Below, in pieces: positions 11,154 to 24,300 of a stretch of 64,000 nt of DNA. Numbering within the stretch: position 1 is the first letter of the stretch; the number at the start of each line of letters is the position of its first letter. This stretch comes from Nilaparvata lugens (Eukaryota > Arthropoda > Insecta > Hemiptera > Delphacidae). Made by a program: the position numbers and the translations under genes. Below the pieces are notes generated by a model. It saw nothing but the letters and a program-made list of their open reading frames with translations, was not told the origin of the DNA and searched no databases. The DNA lies in contig NC_052510.1 of assembly GCF_014356525.2 (NCBI RefSeq), forward strand, positions 53,190,045-53,254,044, read 5' to 3'.

Positions 11154-12294
11154 GTAAGTAATTTAATTGACTTTTTCAACTATTTTATTATTTAAATTTT
11201 ATGTTGAAACCAATAAATATAGAAGGATTCGCTAGAGTTGTCAGCTCAACGCCACACCCAACCACTTTCTTTGGATCCAATTTTCATTAGATAACTGTCT
11301 ATTTTAACTTCTTTCTTCAATTTATTGTCATAATTTGTAAAAATATCTCACTTTCCAACAATTTTCAAGTATTTCAGTTGTAAGAAATGTTGCAAAACAT
11401 TGACAGGAGCAGTTTTTCAGTACGATTGACAGTTCAATTGGCATATATAGGCTACATTGAAATCGACCCATTTATTTTGTTTATGTACAAATAGGTTACA
11501 CTGTATCAATTTTTACATTTCTTAGTAACAATTATTTTTTTATTGATTAATACGTGTTTAAATACATATAAAAGACAGATGTATTGACATAATCTGAATG
11601 AACGGTATCATTGTTCAATAAAGGTTAGGTTAGCGTCATCAATTTTCATATTTAATCACAATTTACTGGAAGCGTGAGTCACTGTGTATTTTTATACTGC
11701 TTACTATCAATATTGCTCATAAAATTAAAAAAACATAAAATATAGATAAAATCTTGTAGATGCTACTTGAAAGATCTAACTTTTTAATATTATTGACAGT
11801 TGCATCTTGCATTTAACTCTTCGACTTGATGTAAGTTTACTCTTGAGTTTCTGTTTATTTTTCAACATTCAATATAATTGTTATGGTCAGACTTGTAACT
11901 ATATGTTGAGAGATGAAACTTTGCATTATAATAATTGTAACAACCTAATAATTTATAGCCTATTGGTTTAACGGTAATTATTTTATAAATTGGTAACTTA
12001 GTTGAATCTAAGTTGTTATAAATTATTGGATATACTACAATATACCTTACATGACTTTTTAATTCTCAACCTATATTAAAATAATGACAATTGAGTTAAC
12101 ACTGCATAGCCTACTATCTAGGCCTAAGTTAATTAAAAACTGGACTTGATCCACTCTGCTTTAAAACTTTAACTAAGAACTTTTCCATTAACCTGTAGCT
12201 ACTAACTATTTGCCTTAGAAATTGCATTTTATAACTCAGTCCTATTCAACTTCTGGTAAGGTTTCTAAAGTGCTTTTTTGTTTTTAATTCACAG
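11154..12294 (+). other. 5' UTR intron of alpha-spectrin
   Basis: AT-rich, no ORF or clear repeat. The boundaries are inferred from the donor at 11154 and the acceptor ending at 12294. Confidence 0.45.
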
Positions 12295-12306
12295 TAGTTC
12301 AGCAAA

Positions 12307-12456
12307 ATGGATCAGATAACGCCTAAAGAGGTGAAAATCCTTGAAACTGCGGTTGACATCCAGGAACGGCGAGAACAAGTCCTAACTCGCTATACCGACT
12401 TCAAGACAGAAGCTCGTTTCAAGCGTGAAAAGCTTGAGGATTCTCGCAGATTTCAG
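12307..12456 (+). CDS. alpha-Spec: alpha-Spec exon 1 (start codon)
   Basis: Residues 1-50, phase 0 donor GTATGC at 12457. Carries the helix that binds beta-spectrin ([27 protein letters not shown]). The exon itself begins at 12295 after CACAG, so 12295-12306 is 5' UTR. Confidence 0.96.
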
Positions 12457-15400
12457 GTATGCTTTGTCTGTCAACAGAATTATTACTATAATCTTTTATG
12501 AGTTTGAAAATAGCTTTCTAGTGGTTTGGAACCCACCTAAAGATATAGATATCTACTCATCACCCAGGCACAAGCTTGAGTTCATGTGGGTATTGTCCAC
12601 ATCAAAATAAATCTGTAGGCCACTTACCTCATATGATAAATCTACCAATATTATTAAACTATCATCCATTTTCTTATCTCATCTCAATTACCTATTTGAG
12701 TCAGTATTGCATATTTTAGCTTACATAGGCTCGGTTGTACGACAGCCGGTTAAATTTTAACCGTGATTAATGTCACTAGAACCAATCAGAGAAGGCCTTT
12801 TTAAAAAGACGGCTTCTCAGATTGGTTCTCGTGGTATTAATCATGGTTAAAATTTAACCGGCTGTTGTGCAACCGGCACGTAATTAACAGTTGTAATTAG
12901 CGATACTGAAGTTTCAATAATAATAATAAAAATAATGTCGTGTGACCTGGCTGGATCAGGTCTGGTGTCTGAGTTTTCAGGTCGCAACTGATTAATTTCA
13001 GGGCCTTTGACAGGACCTAACGACTGTTTTTTAGACAGCCAGGACCGACGTTTAACGTGTCCATCAGAAACTCGGGAGTTGATAATAATATTCGTATGGC
13101 TTTTATTGGTGGGGAGTTACTGACGGAAGTTCCACCTCGCCTGAATATATCATTTAAGCCGTCAATGGGCCTTACGACTGACATACTTCAGCTGGGACCG
13201 ACAGTTTAACGTGCCAATCCTATAACACGGGAGTGACCAGTTTAAAAACTTCTGGTTTGAGCCGGTGATCTCTGGGCTGCTATGCAATCACTCGATCCAC
13301 TAGACCAAGGATCACTAGCACGTGAGTTAAACCTCCGAGATGAACATCTTGCCCGGGCCGGGATTTGAATTAAAAGCCAGTAATCCACTTGACTACGGCC
13401 ACTCCATTTTCAAAAAGAATATAGTATTCTGGCTGAAAATTACTATCGACACATTTTCAATTTCATCAAAGATGTTTCACCTTGAAAAAATGTTGAAAGC
13501 AATTAATAGTATTCTGGCTAGGATAGTATTTTGAACGCCGTCGGTTATTTTCAAATCAAACTTACATGGATAAAAATGTTTGAAATGGCGTTTTAAATTT
13601 GAAAAAATAAAATTTTGTGTTTTGAAAACAATAGTATTCTGGCTAGGATAGTATTTTGAACGCCGTCGGTTATTTTCAAATCAAACTTACATGGTTAAAA
13701 ATGTCTGAATTAGCTTATAGCGATTTAATTTTGAAAAATCAAATCAAATTTTGTGTTTTGCAGTATTTTAAGAGAGATGCCGATGAACTCGAATCATGGA
13801 TTCATGAGAAGATACAAGCTGCCTCAGATGAGAGCTACAAAGATCCAACTAACCTTCAGGTAAAAGAAAAATCCTATTTCTGTAATATCTATTTGTTTGC
13901 ATTAAATTTTAGTGCTTATTTATCTCAAGAGAACAAATCAATAGGCCTTATATTCCTCACTATTGAACTCTTCTATCATTTAATGAGTTATAGAAATTTT
14001 TAACATCAGTATATGAGTTATAGAAATTATTAACGTTAGTATATTACTAAGACATTTTGAGTAATGCTTTTCTTTTTATATTTCTTTAATAGTAAGTTTT
14101 GGTTTAATCACTTTATTATTACTTTTATATGATGGTTTAATTATATAATTTGATACTTATGCACTCATCAGCATCATTAATTTGCATCATCACTTGGTTT
14201 AATTAGTTCAATAGTATAATAGTTTAATTACTTTATTATTATTTTAATATTATAGTTTATTTATATAATTGAATATGCATGAGAATTTTCATGATAATAT
14301 TATAATTTATAGTATTTTGACATTATTATGATTTATGTTAAGGAGGCAGTTGTGGGTTTCGACCTGTTGTCTCCAAAGAGATATTGTAAAATAAATAAAT
14401 AAACATTGTTTCCTATGAATGCTTGAAATTTATATACCTAGCCTAACTTCTTTTTTAACAGGCAAAAATTCAAAAGCATCAGGCGTTTGAAGCTGAAGTA
14501 GCCGCTCATAGCAATGCCATCGTCACTCTTGACAATACCGGAATGGAAATGATCAACCAAGAGCATTTTGCGGCTGAAATCATTTCGAAGCGTCTTGGTG
14601 AGTTTATTATCAACTTTATCCTTCATTCTTTATTCCAACTTTGATTATACTATAGTGAGGTCCACATTATAATGGCAGTGGAGAAAGATAGGAGAACAAC
14701 GTTGCCGATCCTCTGTCTTGTCAATGCCGTCTATAGACCGTAGCTGATACATGTTTATTGATGTAATTACATCATTATTGATGAATGAACCGTTACTGTT
14801 CACTCTTGTTTAAAATAATTATATTTTATTAAGCAAGAAATTATATTTTTCATTAATTTCATAATGAATTTTCGTAATCAAGATGAAATATTTTATTTAT
14901 TAATTATATATTGTTGAAAGACGATCTGGCAGCAGAGCAAAGCGAGAAAGAGATAGTATTATCTGCTTTGTTGAATGATAGACAAGGATAGCAATACCAT
15001 TGCTAATCGAACACTGCCATTATAACGTGGACCTCACTATAGCTATGCCGAAATACGTCCTATCTGCCAATGTTGAGTCCAAGCTACGAATGTGAACGGC
15101 ACAGATTCGTAGCTTGGATTTAGCATTGGGAGATGCTAATATAACGCCATTAAAACAACGCCATAAATTAGAATTGGAACCGTTTTGGGCTTATAAGCCT
15201 GTGGTACTTTCCTGTAAGTTGTGTAATTCTGAATGATTATAACGTGGGCCTCAGTATATGCAACCAAAATCTAAACATCTTGACAAAATTCATCATTGAA
15301 TTAATCTTCATTTTTGCAATAAACTATTCAATTTGGCACTACTGATAGGCCTAACTTCTTTGAATTCTCATAAATTATTGTTGAATTATTTGATTATTAT

Positions 15401-18337
15401 TGTGTTGCATAGTATTGATTAAGTCGTTCGTTCTTCATACTTATCTCCGCAAGTAAAACTGAGACGGACGATGAGATTTCTTATAGGTTACTTTACTCAG
15501 ATACTAGCTATTTTTAATATTACAAGGGTGGGTCAATTATTATCCGCAATATAGGTGTATTTTTCTTCTTGTTGGTTGGACTGTTGATTTGCTTTGATGC
15601 TGTTTTCTTTGTTCATTTGTGTTTATATCTAGGCTAGTTTCAAACAGTTATTTCAATTCCATCATCACTGGCATGTTGTTAATTATAGCAGCTACACTAT
15701 TCATTTGCACCAAATAAGAGTATAACGATTAGTGGGATCAACCGTTTTTCGTGGTAGGAGAGTGGACAAAATTTATTGAATTTCATTCATCAACACTCAG
15801 TTATGGTAAAACACTATTCCCGTATAGCACTGAAAGCTTTGATGAATCTCTCTTGATACACCTTCTGACCTCGAAAAACGTTTCACTGAACGTTGGTGCA
15901 AATGACAAGTGGAGCGGCCATAACTAAAAACATGTCAGTGATGGGAAACATGTCTGTTCAATGTCAGGAATAACAATTTGAAACTAGCCTAGATATAAGC
16001 ACAAATAAGCAGAGAATGCATCATTAACGCAAATTAACAGTGCTACCAACATGAACAGAAATACACCTACATTGTTGATAATTGACTCACCCTCGTATTT
16101 ATGAAACTCTTCCTAGCATACAAAATGATATTAGTTGATTATCATGAATAAAAATACATGGATAATTATTTGTATATGTTCATGCAGATTAAGTATTGTC
16201 ACCCACCTATTCTGTTATGAAGGCGTTGATTGGTTTTATGAATATACGATTAGATCTTAATACGTTAATTGATCATTTTCCTTGCAAATTACAATATTAT
16301 CAAACATGTTATTATAACGGAAAGCTCTGTGTATATTTGTTCGTTCAATAGAATTCATTTTATTTTTAATTAATTTGTTCTTATTGATAAAAATCCCTAT
16401 CAGTGTTGATAATTTGTGATAAAAGGTGATCAAAACTCACCTTTCGCTTTACCTATTTACGAATACAACTTATGTGTATTGAATTGTACAACTATTTTGA
16501 TAATTCATTTTACTATTAATTGGTGATCTACTCACCTTGGCTTTACCTACGTACGAGTACAACTTATCTGTATACAATTCTAGTTGATATCTTTTCTTAC
16601 TATTTGTATGATTTATTTTGCAGAGGAACTCCATCGCTTATGGGAATTGCTGTTGGCTCGTCTGGCTGAGAAGGGCGTGAAATTGCAGCAAGCACTTCTG
16701 TTGGTTCAGTTCTTGCGACAATGTGATGAAGTTATGTTCTGGATCACTGATAAGGTCAGAATTTCTTGCAAGTTTATCAGTTATGCTTCTGCTTCTGAAA
16801 AATCATTTATTGGTTTACCCAATTGCTCGTAATAGAATTTGCATTATTCAATAATGATTAGAGGCTGAATTTTCTTGATCAACTTCATATTTTCCCTTTT
16901 CCATCAATTTTATTGTAGATGGAAAATATATAATTAATTTATGCTGATGGCATTCGACCAATGAATGTTGTAGAATTGTTTTTTATGTTATCTGTATATT
17001 TTCCTTGAACAGTTTAACTTATCAATAGTAATAGTTTCAAGACCGATAAAAATTGGGTACTGCAATATTCTAGATCGTCGCATTTTTTATAGGGTGTTTA
17101 CTGGGAAACGAATGGTTAAAAACAACCGCACAATTTTAAATTTTGAGGAATTAATTTTTTCATACAATTTGTTTTAAAACTAGTAAAAATCCTATCAAAC
17201 ATTTTTTATTTATAATTTTCATATTGCTCTCAATATATGAGGTTTGTTTTTACGTTGAGCTTTAAACCTCTTTGAGATGTATTATTTTTCTTTCATATAA
17301 TTAATTTTTTAAATTATAATCATTTCTATTTTTTGTTAATCAATAGGTTAACATTGGCATTACAATCCAATTATGTAAGCAGGGTGCCTTCACCAATTAT
17401 GTAACGGTGTGGAAAAGAAACTATATATGTAATTACGATAAAGAAAAACTGAAACTATAACCAACATATTGGGTGGGTGTAAAGATGAAATCATAGGTTG
17501 AACAGTTACCATATTATTTAATGAAACTATCAATAGAAACTACCATATTATTTAATGAAACTATCAAATATTTACATTTAAAACAATCAAGTCTACTGTA
17601 TTAGAAGAAAACAATATTAAGGGCTACCCGCTTGCTGCTATAAATCAATTTTTGTGGTAAAATAAATAAATATAAAAGAAAACTCAACAAGGATAGCACT
17701 TACCTTTCCGAGATGGTTTCCTGCTTGGCAGTCACAGATAATCGCGACGTTAATTATTATTTAAACATCAAAATAACTGAACTAGTGAATGGGGCCGATT
17801 GAAATTAGTTGATATTTTGTAATGAAAACCAAATTAAGATTAATAAAATCGTGGGTAGAACAAACTATTATTTTAAATTGAGAACTGAGTTGGATGAATC
17901 ACCAATTTTGGCAATATTAATTATGTATTATTGTGTAATAATTATAAAAACTACAATTCTTATATTATTTTTCTGTGCATTTATATTTTGTTTATCAAGT
18001 ACTTGGATTATTGATAAAATTCAACATCCATAGATTATTATCCATCAACAAAATTGTCTCATTTGTACTGCTGTTATTAGATTAAAAAATGTATTTCTTA
18101 TTTTTAGAACTTGTGGCTGGAGCTCACGGCTTATTTTTCCAGTCACTCCAAAAACAATTGTATTTTAATTATTATTTTTATTTGTAAAAATATTTCTTGT
18201 ATTTGGCAAAATAAATGTTGATATATTCTTATGCCGTTTTACAGGAAGCATTCGTGAACTCGGAGGAGTTCGGGCATGATTTAGAGCACGTGGAAGTGCT
18301 GCAGCGCAAATTCGACGAGTTCCAGAAGGACATGGCG

Positions 18338-18370
<33 letters not shown>

Positions 18371-21300
18371 GCGGCCGACAAGCTGATGTTGGACGGACAT
18401 CCGGAGCGCGACACCATCGGCCAGCGCAAGGAGGGCCTACTGGAGGCCTGGGCTCGCCTCAAGCAGTTGGCCCTCATGCGCCAGGAGAAGCTGTTCGGCG
18501 CACACGAGATCCAGCGCCTCAACCGCGACGCCGACGAAACCGTCGCCTGGATTGCCGAGAAGGACGTCGTCCTTTCATCCGACGACTACGGACGCGACCT
18601 GGCCACCGTCCAAACCCTCCAGAGGAAGCACGAGGGCGTGGAACGTGACCTGGCCGCCCTCGAGGACAAAGTCACCACCCTGGGCAACGAGGCTGAACGC
18701 CTGTGCGGCATCCACGCTGATCACGCCGAGCAGATCCAAGCCAAACGCGCTGAGATTGTCGCCTACTGGGAGAGACTGACCGCCAAGGCCAAGGAACGCC
18801 GTCAAAAGCTCGATGAATCCTACTATCTCCACAGATTCCTCGCTGATTTCCGTGACCTCATCTCTTGGATCAATGACATGAAGGCAATCATCTCAGCTGA
18901 TGAGTTGGCTAAAGATGTGGCCGGAGCCGAAGCGTTGATCGAACGCCATCAAGAGCACAAGGGAGAGATCGATGCTCGTGAGGATAGCTTCAGAAGCACT
19001 GCCGAAGCTGGGCAGGCTTTGTTGCAGAGGGAGCATTATGCCTCTGAGGAGGTCAAGGAGAAACTGGTGGGGCTTGCTTCTGAGAAAACATCCCTGTTGT
19101 CCATCTGGGAGGAACGTCGTATTTTGTACGAGCAGTGTATGGATTTGCAGTTGTTCTACAGAGATACTGAACAAGCTGACACTTGGATGGCTAAGCAGGA
19201 AGCTTTCCTCGCCAATGAGGACCTGGGTGATTCGTTGGACTCTGTTGAGGCACTGATCAAGAAGCATGAAGACTTTGAGAAGTCTCTAGCCGCACAAGAG
19301 GAGAAAATCAAGGCGCTGGATGAGTTTGCGACAAAACTGATTGAAGGACAACATTATGCGGCTGATGATGTCGCCCAGAGGCGTGCTTCGCTCTTGGAGC
19401 GTCGTTCTGCCCTCTTGGAGAAATCTTCAGAACGCAGAGCTATCTTGGAGGATTCCTACAGACTGCAACAGTTCGAGAGGGATTGCGATGAGACCAAGGG
19501 GTGGATCAACGAGAAGTTGAAGTTTGCTAACGATGACAGCTACCTGGATCCCACTAACCTCAATGGAAAGGTTCAGAAACATCAGAATTTCGAACAAGAA
19601 TTGAACGCCAACAAGTCCCGTATGGAAGAGATAACATCTACAGGACAGGAGTTGATTGAAAGCAACCATTATGCTTCATCCCGCATCCAGTCCCGTATGG
19701 ACGAGATTGTTCAACTGTGGGAGAACCTTGTTGTTGCCACCGATAAGAAGGGATCCAAACTGCAGGAAGCATCCCAACAACAACAGTTCAACAGAACCGT
19801 TGAAGATGTTGAATTATGGTTGTCTGAAATTGAAGGTCAACTGTTGAGTGAAGATTATGGAAAAGATTTGACAAGTGTGCAGAATCTACAGAAGAAGCAT
19901 GCGCTACTTGAAGCTGACGTCGGTTCCCATCAGGATAGAATCGAGAGTATCAGAGTTGCTGCTCAACAGTTCGTGGAGAGGGGACATTTTGATGCCGATA
20001 ACATCAAGACTAAGAAAGATGCCGTCACTGATAGGTACGCTGGTCTTCAGCAACCGATGAGCGTGAGGAAACAGCGCTTGTTGGATTCCCTACAAGTTCA
20101 ACAATTGTTCAGAGATATTGAAGACGAGGAAGCATGGATTCGTGAGAAGGAACCGGTTGCTGCTTCAACCAATCGTGGCAGAGATCTGATCGGAGTTCAA
20201 AATCTGATGAAGAAACATCAAGCAGTTTTGGCCGAAATCAACAACCATGAGAGTCGCATCGGAATGGTGTCACAATCTGGCCAGCAAATGATCGATGACG
20301 GACATTTCGCTTCGGATGAAATCAAGGTCAGAACTGGCAATCTGAACGACCACTGGAATCAGTTGAAAGATAAAGCTGTGCAACGTAAGCAGGATTTGGA
20401 AGACTCGTTGCAGGCTCATCAATACTTCGCCGACGCTAATGAGGCGGAGTCCTGGATAAAAGAGAAGGAGCCCATGGTGCGTAATACTGATTACGGAAAG
20501 GATGAGGATTCGTCCGAGGCACTCCTGAAGAAGCATGAGGCGTTGGTGTCTGATTTGGAGGCGTTCGGTAACACCATCAAGGGTCTCCGCGAACAGGCAC
20601 AAGCCTGCAGACAGCAGGAAACGCCTGTCATCGACGTGACCGGCAAGGAATGTGTTGTAGCTCTCTACGACTACACCGAGAAGTCCCCTCGTGAGGTTTC
20701 GATGAAGAAGGGCGACGTTCTAACTCTGTTGAACTCCAACAACAAAGACTGGTGGAAGGTTGAAGTGAACGACCGCCAGGGTTTTGTCCCCGCTGCTTAC
20801 GTGAAGAAAATGGAAGCTGGTTTGACTGCTTCTCAGCAGAATCTTGCTGACAGTAGTTCGATTGCTGCCAGACAGAACCAGATAGAAACTCAGTATGATC
20901 AGCTGTTGGCTCTGGCCAGAGAACGCCAGAACAAGTTGAATGAAACTGTGAAAGCCTATGTCCTGGTACGAGAGGCTGCTGAACTAGCCACTTGGATCAA
21001 AGAAAAGGTAACATCTTTCTCAATCACTAGTTTTTAATATTCATAAATAAAACAACTGCTAATTCTATTTATTCATTTTTTTTTTAATTTATTCAACAAT
21101 GATAAAAACACAGTAGCCTATTCAACAATGATAAAAACACATAGTGAAGATTGCACAAAAATTCAAATAGTCTTTAATTTTACGATACCAATCAAAGAAG
21201 CCTTCTCTGATTGGATCTCGTGAAATTGATTACAATTAAAATTTACTGGCTTTTCGAGCAAGCGGGCCATAATAATGAAATTCTAGGGAAATGAAAAATC

Positions 21301-24300
21301 AAGCTTATCGCCATTACTATTCCATTCGTGAATTATGATTGAAACCAATTTTCTCAAGTTCTTATAGGTTATGAAAATCACCAAGCTGAATTTATGTTAG
21401 CCAAAGAAGGTGGTTAAAAAGCTGTAAAACTGACAACTCATTCCTTCAATCGATGAATTACGATCAGTGTTTTCATCAGGAATAATATTTCATCAGAAGT
21501 AATATCCATACATGATTGTCGTATACGGTAGAACGATATTTCTAGAACATATTTTTATGGTTATAGAAATTAAAGATTCCATAGTTTACATATTTTACTC
21601 CTGCTTATGGCCATATTCTCCATCTTTTGCTATAATTTCTCTATGGTTCAACTCTTGACCACGATTATTTGTTGATATGGTCACATTCATCATAATTACA
21701 GTTTCTGTATAAACTATAACTATTTTTGATATAGTAACTGTAATTATAATGTGTTACATTCCTGGTTTAAACTATCATCTAATATTTCTCCATTTAAACT
21801 GAGATGGTGCAAATTTGCATATTTTGTTTCAAAATTATTCATTGCTTTGTAGGAGAATCACGCTCAAGTGCAGGATGTCGGCGAAGACTTGGAGCAGGTG
21901 GAGGTGATGCAGAAGAAGTTCGACGACTTCCAGTCGGACCTGAAGGCGAACGAAGTGAGGCTGGCTGAGATGAACCACATCGCCATGCAGCTCATGAGTC
22001 TCGGACAGACAGAGGCCGCACTCAAGATCCAGACCCAATTGCAGGTCAGTCATCACACTTCAATCACCATATTATTTCATTTTCACTCAATTCCACCAAT
22101 CATCAATTTAGTTTTCAAATAAAATAAATTATATTATTCGTTATAACTTGATTATTTTGGATACCATTGACTTTTACTTGAGGCTTTCTTTTTTAAAGTC
22201 AATTCAATTCAATTCAATTCAATTCAATTCAATTCAATTCAATTCAATTCAATTCAATTCAATTCAATTCAATTCAATTCAATTCAATTCAATTCAATCC
22301 AAAGCTTCAATTCAATTTATTTCCTCAAAAAATCATATACATATCAGTTATACAAAATAGCTAATAACAATAATAGTTATACAAAACAATTCCAGGAAAT
22401 ATATTTCCCCACTTAGACTATAAATCCGTGTGTGGGGAAAGAATTCCTATCTAGAAAAGCCTTAATAAATACAGGATAATCGAAATCATTTCTTGAAAAA
22501 CTTTTAAATTTTACTTTTTTTCTAAACAAAAAATGAACTTTAATTAAACAATAACTTCAAATGTAGATAATAAAATAGGTTAAATCTATTACTGATATGG
22601 GTTGGTGCTATAAGGTCGAAAGAGTTAATAGAGCGCCGCATCAAAAACAGGAAACTAAACACAAGCAAGAAGAGAGAGAGAAAAAGAAAAAATAACGAAA
22701 CACGGAAAAACTAATGGCTTATAACAAAATGAAAAATATCTGTAGACAAATATCCAAGACAAAACCTAGGTGTAGGGTGAATTGACAAGGGCCTCCGAAG
22801 CATCCCTACCAATGTTGAATAGCCATTGGACTATTTTTCTTTTGTAAACAGGTACACTGCGCCCCTCAGCCTCCTGGATTGATGTAGGCAAATTTCGGTA
22901 GAGGAGGTGCACAATGTGAAATAGGGTGTTATTTGCTGGAGCTAAAGTGGCTCTAGGAGTACCATAAGCCCGCTATCATAAATATCCGGGTTTTCTCTTC
23001 GTCTCTTGAGATACGGTTTCAGGATAAGGTTTCAGGAGTTCAGAAATTCTACAATTCAGCAATGGATAATTTACTCCAACTTGACTCTTTCAAGCGTAAT
23101 AAAGATTTCCACAGCTAAAATATATTCGTAAGTCGTAACTCATCATCGTTATTAGTCTGTGCACTTAGGAGAACCTTGTTTGATAAGTCCTCATATCACA
23201 AAGTATATTATAAGTCCAAATCCTATAACACACTCCCGCTAGATCTGAAAAACACTACCGATTTAAAAAGGTTTGAGATTGGTTGAAAAATAATTCATTG
23301 ATGAGGCGCATACTACTCCATTGGCGAGTTCCTGCAGCGCTAAATAATTTGTTTTCAATTTTTTGTGTAAGTTTTTGTTTGTGTGACTCATCCCCTGTCT
23401 GCTTTTAAGATGTCTATGGGATGCTGTTATAAATTGAATTAAATTCAATTGTGAAGTTGAATACATTACTTACCATATTACAACAATTTCACATCTACAT
23501 CACACGATCCAAATATTGGCATCATACCATGATAGTGTAGGAAGATATAGTGAGGTCAACGTTATAATGGCAGTGTATGAAGATAGGAGAAAAGGTTTGC
23601 CAGATCTCAGCCTTGCCTCCCAAACAGCTGTTACTGGTATATCTTATGAATTTAACTGTTCATTATTGTTGAAAATAGTTAACAATATTTTATTTGCCAA
23701 GAAAATATATTTTTTAAAGATGTAATAATAAATTGTCATGATTGAGATTAAATATTTTGTCAATTAGTTGAATTTCTACATTGTTGATAAACGATGTGGC
23801 AACATCGCAATGCATGAAAGAGATAGCGCCATCTGCTTTGTTGAACAATAGACAAGGATAGCAACACCATTGCAAATCACACACTGCCATTATAACGTGG
23901 ACCTCACTATAGTTGGTTAACTGTAACTGCAAATAGCTGTATCCTGCTAGAGTTAAGTGGGCATCAAGTGGATAAATTTGCTAGTAATATATAATATATT
24001 TGGTTTGTAATTCATGGGAAGGAAGGAAGACGCCGGCCTGGAAGAAGGAAAACATCCTGGTTAAAGAACCTGAGAGAGTGGTTCAACATTGACTCAACAT
24101 CTCTGTTCCGAGCTGCAGTCAATAGAATCCAAATTGCATTGATGATCGCCAATCTCCGTCGCGGAGCCGGAAGAAGAAGAAGAAGAATTCATGGGAGGAC
24201 CTGAACGACAAGTGAAGCGGCCTGCAGCAGCTGACACCATATCTGTAGCTAATAATAATGAATAGGTGATAAGGGAATTAGTATAGTAATATTATTTTTA

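Noticed and set aside
18229..18522. Several minus-strand and shifted-frame ORFs of 60-124 codons across 18229-20602
   Set aside because: They overlap the alpha-spectrin giant exon, whose frame is certain; the others have no domain and are shadows of its codon usage.
22148..22360. ORF rich in SIQFN repeats
   Set aside because: Translation of the AATTC microsatellite.
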